From CAG-791 sp002390025 (GTDB lineage: Bacteria > Bacillota > Clostridia > Lachnospirales > Lachnospiraceae), in the NCBI GenBank assembly GCA_946543465.1, contig CAMNLR010000124.1:62001-126000 (forward strand): a stretch of DNA of 64,000 bases, read 5' to 3'. A program made the translations under genes and the position numbers. The notes below the pieces were generated by a model, which did no database searches, was not told where the DNA came from, and saw only the letters and a list, made by a program, of their open reading frames with translations. Shown piece by piece: positions 1 to 7,734 of the stretch (the stretch's first letter is position 1; each line of letters starts with the position of its first letter).

Positions 1-312
1 GAACGGCTGCTGCAGAAGTGCCCGGATCTGGATGGAGTCGTGTGTGCGACCGATACCATGGCAATGGGGGCCATCTCCGCCCTGCGCGAGGCCGGAAGGG
101 AGATCCCCCGGGATGTCAGCATCGTCGGCGTCGGCGACAGCTGGATGGACAATATTTCCGTTCCCGGCCTGACAACCGCCCGACTTTTCTTCCGTCAGTG
201 CGGAGAGGAGGCGGCAGGACTGCTGCTGGAACTTCTCGGCAGGGAGGAGAACAGTGAAAGACCCAGACAGATCCGCCTGCACTATCAAATCGTGGAACGC
301 GGCTCTGTATAG
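1..312 (+). CDS. LacI-family transcriptional regulator, C-terminal fragment
   Basis: The reading frame is open from base 1 and ends at the stop at 310-312, so only about 103 C-terminal residues are visible and the DNA-binding domain lies upstream of the window. The fragment reads like the end of a LacI/GalR effector domain: DGVVCATDTMAMGA, then a helix, then RDVSIVGVGDSW and a stretch ending GLTTARLFF, the usual layout of the periplasmic-binding-protein-like fold. It lies upstream of a HAD phosphatase and the sucrose PTS gene, and LacI-type operators lie before scrA and scrB, so a sucrose repressor (ScrR-like) is the likely role. That assignment is inferred from context. Confidence 0.85.
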   Translation, partial: ERLLQKCPDLDGVVCATDTMAMGAISALREAGREIPRDVSIVGVGDSWMDNISVPGLTTARLFFRQCGEEAAGLLLELLGREENSERPRQIRLHYQIVERGSV

Positions 313-336
313 CTCAAGAAAAGGACTGGATAATAT

Positions 337-1179
337 ATGGGAAAGAAACTGATTTTTCTCGATATCGACGGGACACTGACGGAGCCCGGCTCCAATATCC
401 CGCCGGAGAGTGCGCTGAAGGCAATCCGAAGCGCCCAGGAGAAGGGACACAAGGTACTTCTGTGTACGGGAAGAAACTACGCAATGCTCTCCCCCCTTCT
501 TCACTATGGATTTGACGGTGTCGTCGCGAGTGCCGGCGGCTATGTGACAGTAGACGGCGAAGTGATCTATGATCACCCCATGACAAAGGAACAGGCGCGC
601 ACCGCCCTGGATGCGCTCCATGCGGAGGGTGTTTTCTGCACCGTCGAGACCCTGGATGCGACCTACGGCGACGAGGACCTCGGATCATTTCTGAGTGAAA
701 ATTCCGGCCCCGGGGGCAACAGCGAGATCGAGCGCTGGCGCAAGGCCCTGGCGGAGAGCCTCAACATCCTGCCCATGTCGGAGTACGACGGCACCAAGCC
801 TGTCTACAAGGTCGTGATCATGTGCCTGCGGGACGAGCAGCTCCAGCCCGCCAGGGACCTTCTGGAGAAGGATTTCAACTTCGTGATCCAGGAGATTACC
901 GATCCGGACCACCCCTGTCTCAACGGCGAGCTGATCGGCCGGGCATTTGACAAGGGACGCGGCGTCCTCCGTGTCTGCGAGCACCTGGGGATCCCCGTCG
1001 AAGACACCATCGGCTTCGGCGACAGCATGAACGACCTGGAGATGATCCAGACGGTCGGCACCAGCGTCTGCATGGCCAACGGCAGCAGCGCCCTCAAGGA
1101 AATTAGCGATATAGTCTGCCCCGCAGTGACCGAGGACGGATTGGCCAAGGCTTTCAGGGATCTGGGACTCTGCGACTGA
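337..1179 (+). CDS. Cof-type HAD-IIB sugar-phosphate phosphatase
   Basis: 280 residues, the usual length for Cof-like HAD hydrolases. Motif I is FLDIDGTLT near the N-terminus, with the two catalytic aspartates. A CTGR motif follows at about residue 45, and the C-terminal motif is GFGDSMNDLEMI with the acidic pair that binds Mg2+. The long middle part is the type IIB cap. The family dephosphorylates sugar phosphates, nucleotides or cofactors in the cytoplasm; the substrate cannot be read from sequence. It starts 24 bases after the LacI fragment and could be co-transcribed with it. A second member of the family is at 27444-28220. Confidence 0.9.
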   Translation: MGKKLIFLDIDGTLTEPGSNIPPESALKAIRSAQEKGHKVLLCTGRNYAMLSPLLHYGFDGVVASAGGYVTVDGEVIYDHPMTKEQARTALDALHAEGVFCTVETLDATYGDEDLGSFLSENSGPGGNSEIERWRKALAESLNILPMSEYDGTKPVYKVVIMCLRDEQLQPARDLLEKDFNFVIQEITDPDHPCLNGELIGRAFDKGRGVLRVCEHLGIPVEDTIGFGDSMNDLEMIQTVGTSVCMANGSSALKEISDIVCPAVTEDGLAKAFRDLGLCD

Positions 1180-1200
1180 AGCAGGCGCAGACCACTGTCT

Positions 1201-1409
1201 GCGGAAGACTGCCAGCGGAAGGCTGCCTGCGGAAGGTGTCTGCGGAAGGCTGACTGCGGAAGGCTGTCTGCGGAAGGCTGTCTGCAAAAGGCTGTCTGCA
1301 AAAGGCTGTCTACGAAAAGCTGACTGCGGAAGGCTGTCTGCAAAAGGCTGTCTACGAAAAGCTGACTGCAAAAGGCTGCCTGCGGAACATTGTCTGCGGA
1401 AGAGCAGGC
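1201..1409. repeat. 14-bp tandem repeat, about 15 copies
   Basis: Right after the HAD gene, the unit GCGGAAGGCTGTCT is repeated about 15 times head to tail with small variants (GCAAAAGGCTGTCT, ACGAAAAGCTGACT); one copy is 13 bp. There are no spacers, so this is a minisatellite, not CRISPR. 14 is not a multiple of three and the open frames across it are only chance products of the repeat. No function is visible. Confidence 0.9.
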
Positions 1410-1475
1410 AGCTGCAGCAGCGCACAACCGATATGACAGCTCTGACTCGTACGATGATTTGTAATTCATTTGGTT

Positions 1476-1489
1476 TGCAATCGTTTTCA
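1476..1489. promoter_or_regulatory. cre/LacI-type operator-like box upstream of scrA
   Basis: TGCAATCGTTTTCA matches the catabolite-responsive consensus TGWAANCGNTNWCA at all but one position. It lies about 100 bases upstream of the scrA -35 element and could be a distal CcpA or ScrR site that loops with the perfect box at 1627-1640. Confidence 0.5.
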
Positions 1490-1587
1490 ATACATCTTTC
1501 TCAGGTTTATGATGATTCCATTTTTAAAGTTTTGTAATTTTGTCAAAATGCACAAAATAATATCCCATTATTGGGAGAAAACCCCAG

Positions 1588-1616
1588 TTTACAAATGGAA
1601 AAAATTAAAATAAAAT
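1588..1616 (+). promoter_or_regulatory. scrA promoter
   Basis: TTTACA (1588-1593), a 17-base spacer and TAAAAT (1611-1616) make a good sigma-A type promoter in a very AT-rich stretch. A small inverted repeat TCCCA-TTAT-TGGGA is just upstream at 1563-1576. The downstream leader also holds a 7-bp stem CATCAGA/TCTGATG (1679-1707), whose role is unknown. Confidence 0.65.
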
Positions 1617-1626
1617 AAAGTGTAAC

Positions 1627-1640
1627 TGAAAACGTTTACA
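1627..1640. promoter_or_regulatory. cre box / ScrR-type operator at the scrA transcription start
   Basis: TGAAAACGTTTACA fits the cre consensus TGWAANCGNTNWCA exactly. It starts about 10 bases after the -10 element, over or just after the expected transcription start. A bound LacI/CcpA-type protein there would block initiation or early elongation. Which protein binds cannot be told from sequence. Confidence 0.7.
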
Positions 1641-1733
1641 AAAAATCAGCAGCAACTGTTAATGCACTATTCACATTGCATCAGATGTAGTTTGAGAGTA
1701 TCTGATGTGACCCAAGAGAGGGAGGAAACCGGT

Positions 1734-3611
1734 ATGGCATTGGATTACCACAAATGTGCGCAAGAGATCGCTGATAATATCGGCGGCGGCGCAAACGTGG
1801 TCTCCGCCGCGCACTGCGCGACAAGACTGCGTCTCGTTATCGCGGATAACGGGAAAGTAAACAAGGCGGCTCTCGAGGAAGTCGACGGCGTCAAGGGCAT
1901 GTTCGAGTCCAACGGACAGCTCCAGCTGATCATCGGCACCGGTACCGTCAACAAAGTCTTTGATGAATTCATCGCAATCACCGGCGTTGCAGCCGGTACA
2001 AAGGACGACGTCAAGGCAGCTGCCGCGGCCAAGGCTCCTGTCTGGAGACAGGCTCTGAAGACCGTCGGTGACGTCTTCGTCCCGATCCTTCCCGCCATCG
2101 TTGCATCCGGTCTGATGATGGGTCTCGTCGAGGCGCTCGCGAAGATCCCCGGCCTGGGCTTCGGCGAAAGCGACTGGTTCCAGTTCCTGGACGTCGTTGC
2201 AAATACTGCATTCGCGTATCTGCCTGTTATCGTCGCTGTTTCCGCAGCACGAGTCTTCGGCGGCAACCTGTTCCTGGGCGCGGTCATCGGTCTTCTGATG
2301 ATCCACTCCGCATTCCTGAACGGCTGGAATGTTGCAAACACAGAGGCGATCAACAGCTTCTTCGGTGTGACAGACGGCGTTATTCCCCGCTGGCACCTGA
2401 TCGGCAACTTCGTTACTATTCAGCGTTCCGGTTACCAGGGCCACGTCATTCCGGTCATTATAGCCGTCTGGCTCATGAGTGTGATCGAAAAATGGCTGCA
2501 TAAACATGTTCCGGAGATGATTGACCTCTTCGTCACTCCTCTCTGCACAGTTCTTGCAACAGCATTCCTGACCCTCTGGATCATCGGACCTATCTTCTCC
2601 ACTCTGGAGACCTACGTCCTTGCAGGCGCAAAGGTCCTTGTCCGCAACCCCATCGGTTCCGGTATCATGGGCGCGATCTATCCCTGGACCGTCGTCATGG
2701 GCCTGCACCACATGTACAACGTTATCGAGGCCGGTATGCTTGCTGAGTCCGGTCTGAACACCTGGATGCCTATCGCTTCCGCAGCAAACTTCGCACAGTT
2801 CGGCGCCTGCCTTGCGGTCGGTCTCAAGTGCAAGAACCAGAAGACAAAATCCGTTGCTATCCCGTCCTCCATGTCTGCTGCACTCGGCATCACGGAGCCC
2901 GCGATCTTCGGTGTTAACATGCGCTTCTTCAAGCCCTTCATCGCCGGCATGGTCGGCGGCGCGGTCGGTGCTCTGATCGCTGCCATCCTGGGCTTCGGCG
3001 CAACTGCATACGGCGTTACAGGTATCCCCGGATATCTGACCGTATCCAATCCTGTCCAGTACACGTTCGTTCTCATCATTGCCGGCGCAATCGCATTTGC
3101 AGGCACATGGGTCTTCTGGAAAGAAGAAGAGAAGAAGAAACCCGCTGCTGTTCCCGCTGCTGAGATCAAGGTTCCCACCGAGACCGTCATCAGCTGTGAA
3201 GCAGGCGAAGTCAAGGCTCCCGCAAACGGCCTTGTCATTGCACGTGAGAACATTGAAGATGAGACCTTCGCAAGCGGCGTCCTGGGCGACGGCGTAGGCA
3301 TCAGGCCCTCCGCAGGCTATGTCGTAGCTCCTTTCGACGGCGAGATCACTTCCGTCGCTGATTCCAAGCACGCCATCGGCCTTGCAAGCCCCTCCGGCAT
3401 GGAACTTCTGATCCACGTCGGTGTTGACACCGTAGCCATGAACGGCGACGGCTTCGATCCTCAGGTCGCTGAAGGCGATCAGGTCAAGGCCGGCCAGCTG
3501 CTCCTCAACTTCGATATCGACAAGATCAAAGCTGCAAACCACCCCGACACCGTTGTTGTCCTGCTCACCAATGCGGATGACTACAATGATGTCAAGTGCG
3601 GCGGCCAGTAA
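1734..3611 (+). CDS. scrA: PTS sucrose-type permease, EIIBCA fusion
   Basis: Sugar phosphotransferase permease that takes up sucrose across the membrane and phosphorylates it to sucrose-6-phosphate. 625 residues from the ATG at 1734, chosen over the upstream frame start at 1662 because GGAGG lies 8 bases before it. The EIIB domain is at residues 1-85 with phosphocysteine Cys28 in AAHCATRLRL. The hydrophobic EIIC domain spans about 105-475 and includes the GITEPAIFGVN signature. A linker leads to a glucose-type EIIA domain from about 495, with the phospho-histidine near residue 561 in LLIHVGVDTV. Sucrose specificity is inferred from the EIIBC subfamily and the scrB gene at 25818; trehalose or another beta-glucoside is the main alternative. 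A strong terminator follows at 3737. Confidence 0.9.
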   Translation: MALDYHKCAQEIADNIGGGANVVSAAHCATRLRLVIADNGKVNKAALEEVDGVKGMFESNGQLQLIIGTGTVNKVFDEFIAITGVAAGTKDDVKAAAAAKAPVWRQALKTVGDVFVPILPAIVASGLMMGLVEALAKIPGLGFGESDWFQFLDVVANTAFAYLPVIVAVSAARVFGGNLFLGAVIGLLMIHSAFLNGWNVANTEAINSFFGVTDGVIPRWHLIGNFVTIQRSGYQGHVIPVIIAVWLMSVIEKWLHKHVPEMIDLFVTPLCTVLATAFLTLWIIGPIFSTLETYVLAGAKVLVRNPIGSGIMGAIYPWTVVMGLHHMYNVIEAGMLAESGLNTWMPIASAANFAQFGACLAVGLKCKNQKTKSVAIPSSMSAALGITEPAIFGVNMRFFKPFIAGMVGGAVGALIAAILGFGATAYGVTGIPGYLTVSNPVQYTFVLIIAGAIAFAGTWVFWKEEEKKKPAAVPAAEIKVPTETVISCEAGEVKAPANGLVIARENIEDETFASGVLGDGVGIRPSAGYVVAPFDGEITSVADSKHAIGLASPSGMELLIHVGVDTVAMNGDGFDPQVAEGDQVKAGQLLLNFDIDKIKAANHPDTVVVLLTNADDYNDVKCGGQ

Positions 3612-3736
3612 TCAGCTGTCCCTGCGCAGTGATCTGCAGATGTCCGGCTGCTCAGTCAGCGGGACAGAAAAGGCCTGAAAACGGCATATAATAACAGCTG
3701 CATATAAAACAGTCTGCTGCATACGTCAGATTGACG

Positions 3737-3776
3737 AAAACAGAGCCGGTCCCGCCAGGAACCGGCTCTGTTTTTT
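3737..3776 (+). terminator. Rho-independent terminator after scrA
   Basis: AACAGAGCCGGT and ACCGGCTCTGTT form a perfect stem around a short CCCGCCAGG loop, followed by six T residues. It lies about 125 bases after the scrA stop. Confidence 0.92.
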
Positions 3777-3787
3777 ACAAGTCGTTT

Positions 3788-3925
3788 TATTCTTCATTGC
3801 CCAATACCTGAGACTTCATAACAGCCGCCCAATACCTGAGACTTCATAACAGCCGCGCGTTACCTGTGACCTCATAACAGTTGTGGGATACCCGTGGCGC
3901 AATACCCGCGAGCAAGCCTTGAATA
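3788..3925 (+). repeat. ATTCTTCATCGCGC-type modular repeat, locus 1
   Basis: A leader TTATTCTTCATTGCCCAATAC is followed by about three near-copies of a 29-30 bp module (CCAATACCTGAGACTTCATA, then ACAGCCG) and degenerate GGATACCCGTGG pieces. The same leader and related modules recur at 11420, 11690 and, inverted, at about 20360. No open frame of note. With the terminator and the AT-rich ptsH upstream region it fills the 647-base gap between scrA and ptsH. Confidence 0.7.
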
Positions 3926-4143
3926 TACAAGCTTCAGATTAATCCTGTCCGGTGAGCGGATTCCCCCGTCAGATTTTCATCAGACTGACGTATCTGTCGA
4001 AAATTATAAAAAAACGGATCTCCGCGCCCTGAATTTTTTCACTTTGCAGACTGGGAGAAGAGCGGGGCAGTGAATATTGCAAATATTTGCTAAAAGAAGG
4101 TCTTAAAAAGTTCTTAAAATTGTAAAAAACTTGAAAAAGCATG

Positions 4144-4172
4144 TTTTTTCTTTAACCATTTCGTAGTATAAT
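4144..4172 (+). promoter_or_regulatory. ptsHI promoter (putative)
   Basis: A perfect TATAAT at 4167-4172 sits in an AT-rich stretch about 90 bases before ptsH. The -35 is weak: TTTTTC at 4144-4149 gives the right 17-base spacing, whereas the better TTGAAA at 4131 is too far away. The leader has a good Shine-Dalgarno AGAAGGAG at 4243. Confidence 0.5.
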
Positions 4173-4258
4173 AGCGATAGCGTTTGAGAGACAACATATA
4201 TTTGTATCTCGCTTTATATGTCCCACAATACATCTTTATCAGAGAAGGAGAATCAAAC

Positions 4259-4516
4259 ATGAAAGAGATTAAATTCACAGTTACTGATCCGCTTGGAATT
4301 CACGCTCGTCCCGCTGGAATCCTTGTTAAAGAGGCTAAGAAGTTCAGCTCCAAGATCACTGTTTGGAAGGGCGACAAGAGCTGCGATATGAGAAAGCTCC
4401 TTGCTCTGATGGGCATGGCTGTTAAGCAGAACGATGAGATCACCGTCCAGGTCGAAGGCGATGACGAAGCTGCCTGCGCAGAAGCAATCGAGAAATTCCT
4501 GAAAGAGAACTTCTAA
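4259..4516 (+). CDS. ptsH: HPr phosphocarrier protein
   Basis: Small cytoplasmic carrier that takes phosphate from Enzyme I and hands it to sugar-specific EIIA domains. 85 residues from the ATG at 4259, preceded by AGAAGGAG; the longer frame from 4184 has no ribosome site. The active-site His15 is in GIHARPAG, with Arg17 conserved. At position 46, where low-GC Gram-positive HPr normally has the HPr-kinase target serine (AKSIMGVM-like), this protein reads MRKLLALM, so Lys46 replaces Ser46. It therefore cannot be regulated by Ser46 phosphorylation in the usual way. The gene is followed by an intercistronic hairpin and then ptsI. Confidence 0.95.
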   Translation: MKEIKFTVTDPLGIHARPAGILVKEAKKFSSKITVWKGDKSCDMRKLLALMGMAVKQNDEITVQVEGDDEAACAEAIEKFLKENF

Positions 4517-4552
4517 TTATAATTGGAATTATAATCAGATAGCCAGATTGTC

Positions 4553-4601
4553 CGGGGGTGTTACTGTTCGGAATGCGGACAGAAGCACCCCCGTTTGTTT
4601 T
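4553..4601 (+). terminator. Intercistronic terminator/attenuator between ptsH and ptsI
   Basis: CGGGGGTG (4553-4560) pairs with CACCCCCG, and inside it CTGTTC pairs with GGACAG around a GGAATGC loop. TTTGTTTT follows directly. It lies between the ptsH stop and the ptsI ribosome site. Partial read-through would give more HPr than Enzyme I, as is common for pts operons (inference). Confidence 0.75.
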
Positions 4602-4626
4602 AATAAATTCAGGAGGAAACATAGTT

Positions 4627-6279
4627 ATGGTAGTTGCAACAGGTAAGAGTATCCTTAACCGTATCGGCATCGGCAAGATCAAAATCTATAAAGCTCCCAC
4701 CTATGATATCTACGAGGGCATCGTGGAAGATCCGGCAGCGGAAGTAGCGCGCTTTGAGGAAGCCCTTCAGAAGGCAATCGACCAGCAGGGTGTCCTGTAT
4801 GAGAAGGCCAAAAAGGATGCAGGCGAAGAGAGTGCCGGAATCTTTGAGGCACATCAGCTCATGCTCGAGGACGAGGATCTGCAGGATTCCACCAAAGAGA
4901 TCATCACAGAGCAGAAGAGAAGCGCAGAGTATGCCGTCAAGACCGCATTTGACAACTATGCGCAGATGTTCGCTGAGATGGACGACCCTTACATGAAGGC
5001 CAGAAGCGCCGACCTCATCGACGTCGAGACCGACGTTCTTGATTTCCTGATGGGCAACGACGCCAGCAGCATGCAGGGCACAGAGCCCGCCATCCTGGTT
5101 GCCGAGGATCTGGCTCCCTCGGAGACTGTCAAACTCGACAAGTCTCTCCTTCTGGGCATGATCACACGTGAAGGCTCCTCCAACAGCCACACAGCGATCC
5201 TGGCCCGCTCCATGAACCTTCCTTCCCTGATCCAGGTCAAGGACATCGACGACAGCTGGGACGGCAAGATGGCCATCCTGGACGGCTACAACAGCTGTGT
5301 CTACATCGATCCCACTCCCGACCTGATGGCTACTCTGAAGGCGAAATACGACGCAGACCTCAAGAAGGATGCCCTTCTTCAGGAACTCAAGGGCAAGAGC
5401 AGCACCACCATCGACGGCCGCAGCGTACATGTCTATGCAAACATCGGCGGACCTGCCGATCTGGGCAGCGTCAACGAGAACGATGCAGAGGGCGTCGGCC
5501 TCTTCCGCTCCGAGTTCGTATACCTCAACAGCAAGGAAGAGCCCACAGAAGAGCAGCAGTTCGCAGCTTACAAGCGCGTTGTTGAGACTCTGGCTCCCAA
5601 GCTTGTCATCATCCGTACCTGCGATATCGGCGCGGACAAGACCATCGATTACATGAATCTGGACAAGGAAGAGAACCCTGCACTGGGCTTCCGTGCCATC
5701 CGTATCTGCCTGACCAGAAAAGAGTTCTTCAAGAAACAGCTCCGCGCTCTGCTGCGCGCTTCCGCATATGGCAACATGGGCATCATGTTCCCCATGATCA
5801 TCAGCAAGTGGGAGCTTGTTGAAGCCAAGGCCATCATGGAAGAGTGCAAACAGGAGCTCATCAAGGAAGGCCACAAAGTCGGCAAGTTCCAGGTCGGTAT
5901 CATGATCGAGACCCCCGCTTCCGTATTGGTCGCTGACGAGCTGGCAGAAGAAGTCGACTTCTTCTCCCTGGGCACCAACGACCTGACCCAGTACACCTGC
6001 GCGATCGACCGCCAGAATGCGAAGCTGGAGCGCTTCTCCGACACGCACCACCCTGCAGTTCTCAGAGCTATCAAGATGACTGTAGACGCAGGCCACAGAC
6101 ACGGCGCTTGGGTAGGCATCTGCGGCGAGCTGGGCGCAGACCCGACTCTGACAGAGACCTTCCTCCGCATGGGCGTAGACGAGCTCTCCGTCAACGCAAA
6201 GAGCGTCCTGCCTCTGCGTAAGATCATCCGCAGCATCGACCTCTCCAAGGCTACAGAGTGGAGCCCTGACGAAGTCTGA
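4627..6279 (+). CDS. ptsI: PTS Enzyme I (phosphoenolpyruvate-protein phosphotransferase)
   Basis: Cytoplasmic enzyme that moves phosphate from PEP to HPr, the first step of all PTS transport. 550 residues from the ATG at 4627, close to the usual 570; AGGAGGAAAC lies 7 bases before it, so the GTG-led frame from 4558 is rejected. The N-terminal HPr-binding helical domain is followed by the phosphohistidine domain with His188 in SSNSHTAILARS. The C-terminal PEP-binding barrel contains SEFVYLNS, FGFRAIR-like (LGFRAIRIC), MIETPASV, FFSLGTNDLTQY and the catalytic Cys499 in GICGELGAD. It follows ptsH after an attenuator hairpin and ends just before a strong terminator. Confidence 0.96.
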   Translation: MVVATGKSILNRIGIGKIKIYKAPTYDIYEGIVEDPAAEVARFEEALQKAIDQQGVLYEKAKKDAGEESAGIFEAHQLMLEDEDLQDSTKEIITEQKRSAEYAVKTAFDNYAQMFAEMDDPYMKARSADLIDVETDVLDFLMGNDASSMQGTEPAILVAEDLAPSETVKLDKSLLLGMITREGSSNSHTAILARSMNLPSLIQVKDIDDSWDGKMAILDGYNSCVYIDPTPDLMATLKAKYDADLKKDALLQELKGKSSTTIDGRSVHVYANIGGPADLGSVNENDAEGVGLFRSEFVYLNSKEEPTEEQQFAAYKRVVETLAPKLVIIRTCDIGADKTIDYMNLDKEENPALGFRAIRICLTRKEFFKKQLRALLRASAYGNMGIMFPMIISKWELVEAKAIMEECKQELIKEGHKVGKFQVGIMIETPASVLVADELAEEVDFFSLGTNDLTQYTCAIDRQNAKLERFSDTHHPAVLRAIKMTVDAGHRHGAWVGICGELGADPTLTETFLRMGVDELSVNAKSVLPLRKIIRSIDLSKATEWSPDEV

Positions 6280-6316
6280 TCCTGAACGGGACTTATGTCC
6301 CGCATATCAATCCAAA

Positions 6317-6356
6317 CAAAAAGCCCGCCGCGAAATGCATCGCGGCGGGCTTTATT
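6317..6356 (+). terminator. Rho-independent terminator after ptsI
   Basis: AAAGCCCGCCGCG and CGCGGCGGGCTTT form a near-perfect GC-rich stem around AAATGCAT, then TTATTG. It ends the ptsHI transcript. Confidence 0.9.
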
Positions 6357-6366
6357 GCGCTTGCTG

Positions 6367-6546
6367 GGGTTGTCATGGGGACGGTTCCTTTGACACGTTT
6401 CCTGGTGTCAAGGGTGTCAGGGGGACGGTTCCTTCATTTGTCATGGGGACGGTTCTTTTGACACGTTTACTGGTGTTAAGGTTGTCAAAGGAACCGTCCC
6501 CTTGACAACCCGTCCCCCGTCCCCTGACAACCCCCTTGACAACCTG
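6367..6546. repeat. GGGGACGGTTCC palindromic repeat cluster A
   Basis: Several copies of TGTCATGGGGACGGTTCC and TTTGACAC occur in direct and then inverted orientation (GGAACCGTCCCCTTGACA). The two orientations can fold into long hairpins. The cluster lies between the convergent ptsI and acyltransferase genes. The layout resembles REP elements mobilised by TnpA-REP (RAYT) transposases; no such transposase is in the window. Confidence 0.85.
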
Positions 6547-6547
6547 C

Positions 6548-7549
6548 TCATTCCTCTTTAAAAAAGATTCCATAGATCCCGTCTGTGAGCCGGCTGAAGG
6601 CTTTTCGCTCCCAGGAGAAGGAAAAGAGCAGGGCGGCGATTGTGCAGAATATGATAATCAGCAGGATATTTAAGGGCATGTTCTGTCTGACAGGCAGGTG
6701 CCTTACGATAGCCACATAGAGGTGCGGGGCCGTAAAAGTCAGGCCCGCATAGACAAAAATAGAATTTTCTCCGATTCGGGAGAGGATACATCTTTTCTCT
6801 GTCATGAGATTGATGACCACCGCGATCATGCAGGATGCGATCAGGTAATACAGGAGCCTGTACAGCATACCGGGGACAGGAGCGATTTCGGAAAACTCGT
6901 AGGTGTATCGTGTGTTCCGGTAATGATAAGGCAGAAAGACTGCAGGGATGACAGCCAGTACCAGCATGACTGCACCGAAGATACGGGGGATACTGCGTAT
7001 TTTTTTGACATGTTCGCCGGTGCAGTAGACGCCGAGGAGGAAAAAGGGCATCAGCGTGAAGACCGAGCCATAGGCAATGTGGTAGCGGTTATCATCGATC
7101 AGACTGACCAGGAGCGACATGACGATTGCTGTCGCCACAGGGTATCTGAGTTTCATGAGATCGCGCTGGAAATATTTCCAGAAAAAGACACAGACCAGGT
7201 AATAGAATGCGCTGGAGGGCAGCAGGATACAGGACCGGTAGATGCTGAAATCCCATTTCCCGCTGGCCTGATAAGTCAAAAACACGCTCAGAAACGAATA
7301 GGCCAGGTTAAATATGATAAAAGGGATCAGCACGCTTTTGACGGCTTTGTGGGCTCCTTTTTCCGGATCTTTGGAAAAATATCCCGTCACAAATGAAAAT
7401 GCAGGCATGTGGATCACATAGACGTATTGCATAATGATCCGGCAGATATCGCCGTAATCGGCTTTATATGCATTGATCGTATGACCGATTGCGACGAGGA
7501 TCAGCATGACTGCCTTGATATTGTCAAACAAAGCGCTGCGCTTATTCAT
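6548..7549 (-). CDS. Acyltransferase-3 family integral membrane protein
   Basis: 333 residues with about ten hydrophobic segments. It starts with R(S/A)LFDNIKAVMLILVAIGHTI, the first helix of the acyltransferase-3 (OafA/NodX-type) family with its conserved histidine, followed by IHMPAFSFVTGYFSK. Members transfer acetyl or other acyl groups to sugars or lipids at the membrane. The C-terminal third ends with a lysine/glutamate-rich cytoplasmic tail. The gene stands alone, flanked on both sides by GGGGACGGTTCC repeat clusters. Its acceptor cannot be told; a surface glycan is a reasonable guess. Confidence 0.8.
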   Translation of the reverse strand: MNKRSALFDNIKAVMLILVAIGHTINAYKADYGDICRIIMQYVYVIHMPAFSFVTGYFSKDPEKGAHKAVKSVLIPFIIFNLAYSFLSVFLTYQASGKWDFSIYRSCILLPSSAFYYLVCVFFWKYFQRDLMKLRYPVATAIVMSLLVSLIDDNRYHIAYGSVFTLMPFFLLGVYCTGEHVKKIRSIPRIFGAVMLVLAVIPAVFLPYHYRNTRYTYEFSEIAPVPGMLYRLLYYLIASCMIAVVINLMTEKRCILSRIGENSIFVYAGLTFTAPHLYVAIVRHLPVRQNMPLNILLIIIFCTIAALLFSFSWERKAFSRLTDGIYGIFFKEE

Positions 7550-7579
7550 TTAGCGGATTTCCTCCTGCTCATTATGTTC

Positions 7580-7726
7580 AGGGGTGTCAGGGGTGTCAGG
7601 GGGACGGTTCCTTTGACAACACCCTCGCCGACAAGCTTGTCAAAAGAACTGTCCCCTTGACAACCTCCTCGCTGACAAGCTTGTCAAAGGAACCGTCCCC
7701 CTGACAAACTCCCCTTACAACCTCCG
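7580..7726. repeat. GGGGACGGTTCC palindromic repeat cluster B
   Basis: A forward copy (CAGGGGGACGGTTCCTTTGA) faces two inverted copies (TTGTCAAAAGAACTGTCCCC and TTGTCAAAGGAACCGTCCCC), both preceded by GACAAGC. The cluster fills the gap between murG and the acyltransferase gene, both on the minus strand. Confidence 0.85.
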
Positions 7727-7734
7727 GTTTCTAC

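Noticed and set aside
1671..3542. Long minus-strand open frame opposite scrA
   Set aside because: Mirror frame of a GC3-rich gene; its translation is Asp/Glu/Cys-rich with no family features, while scrA is clear. Similar antisense frames opposite ptsI, pyk, pckA and others were dropped for the same reason.
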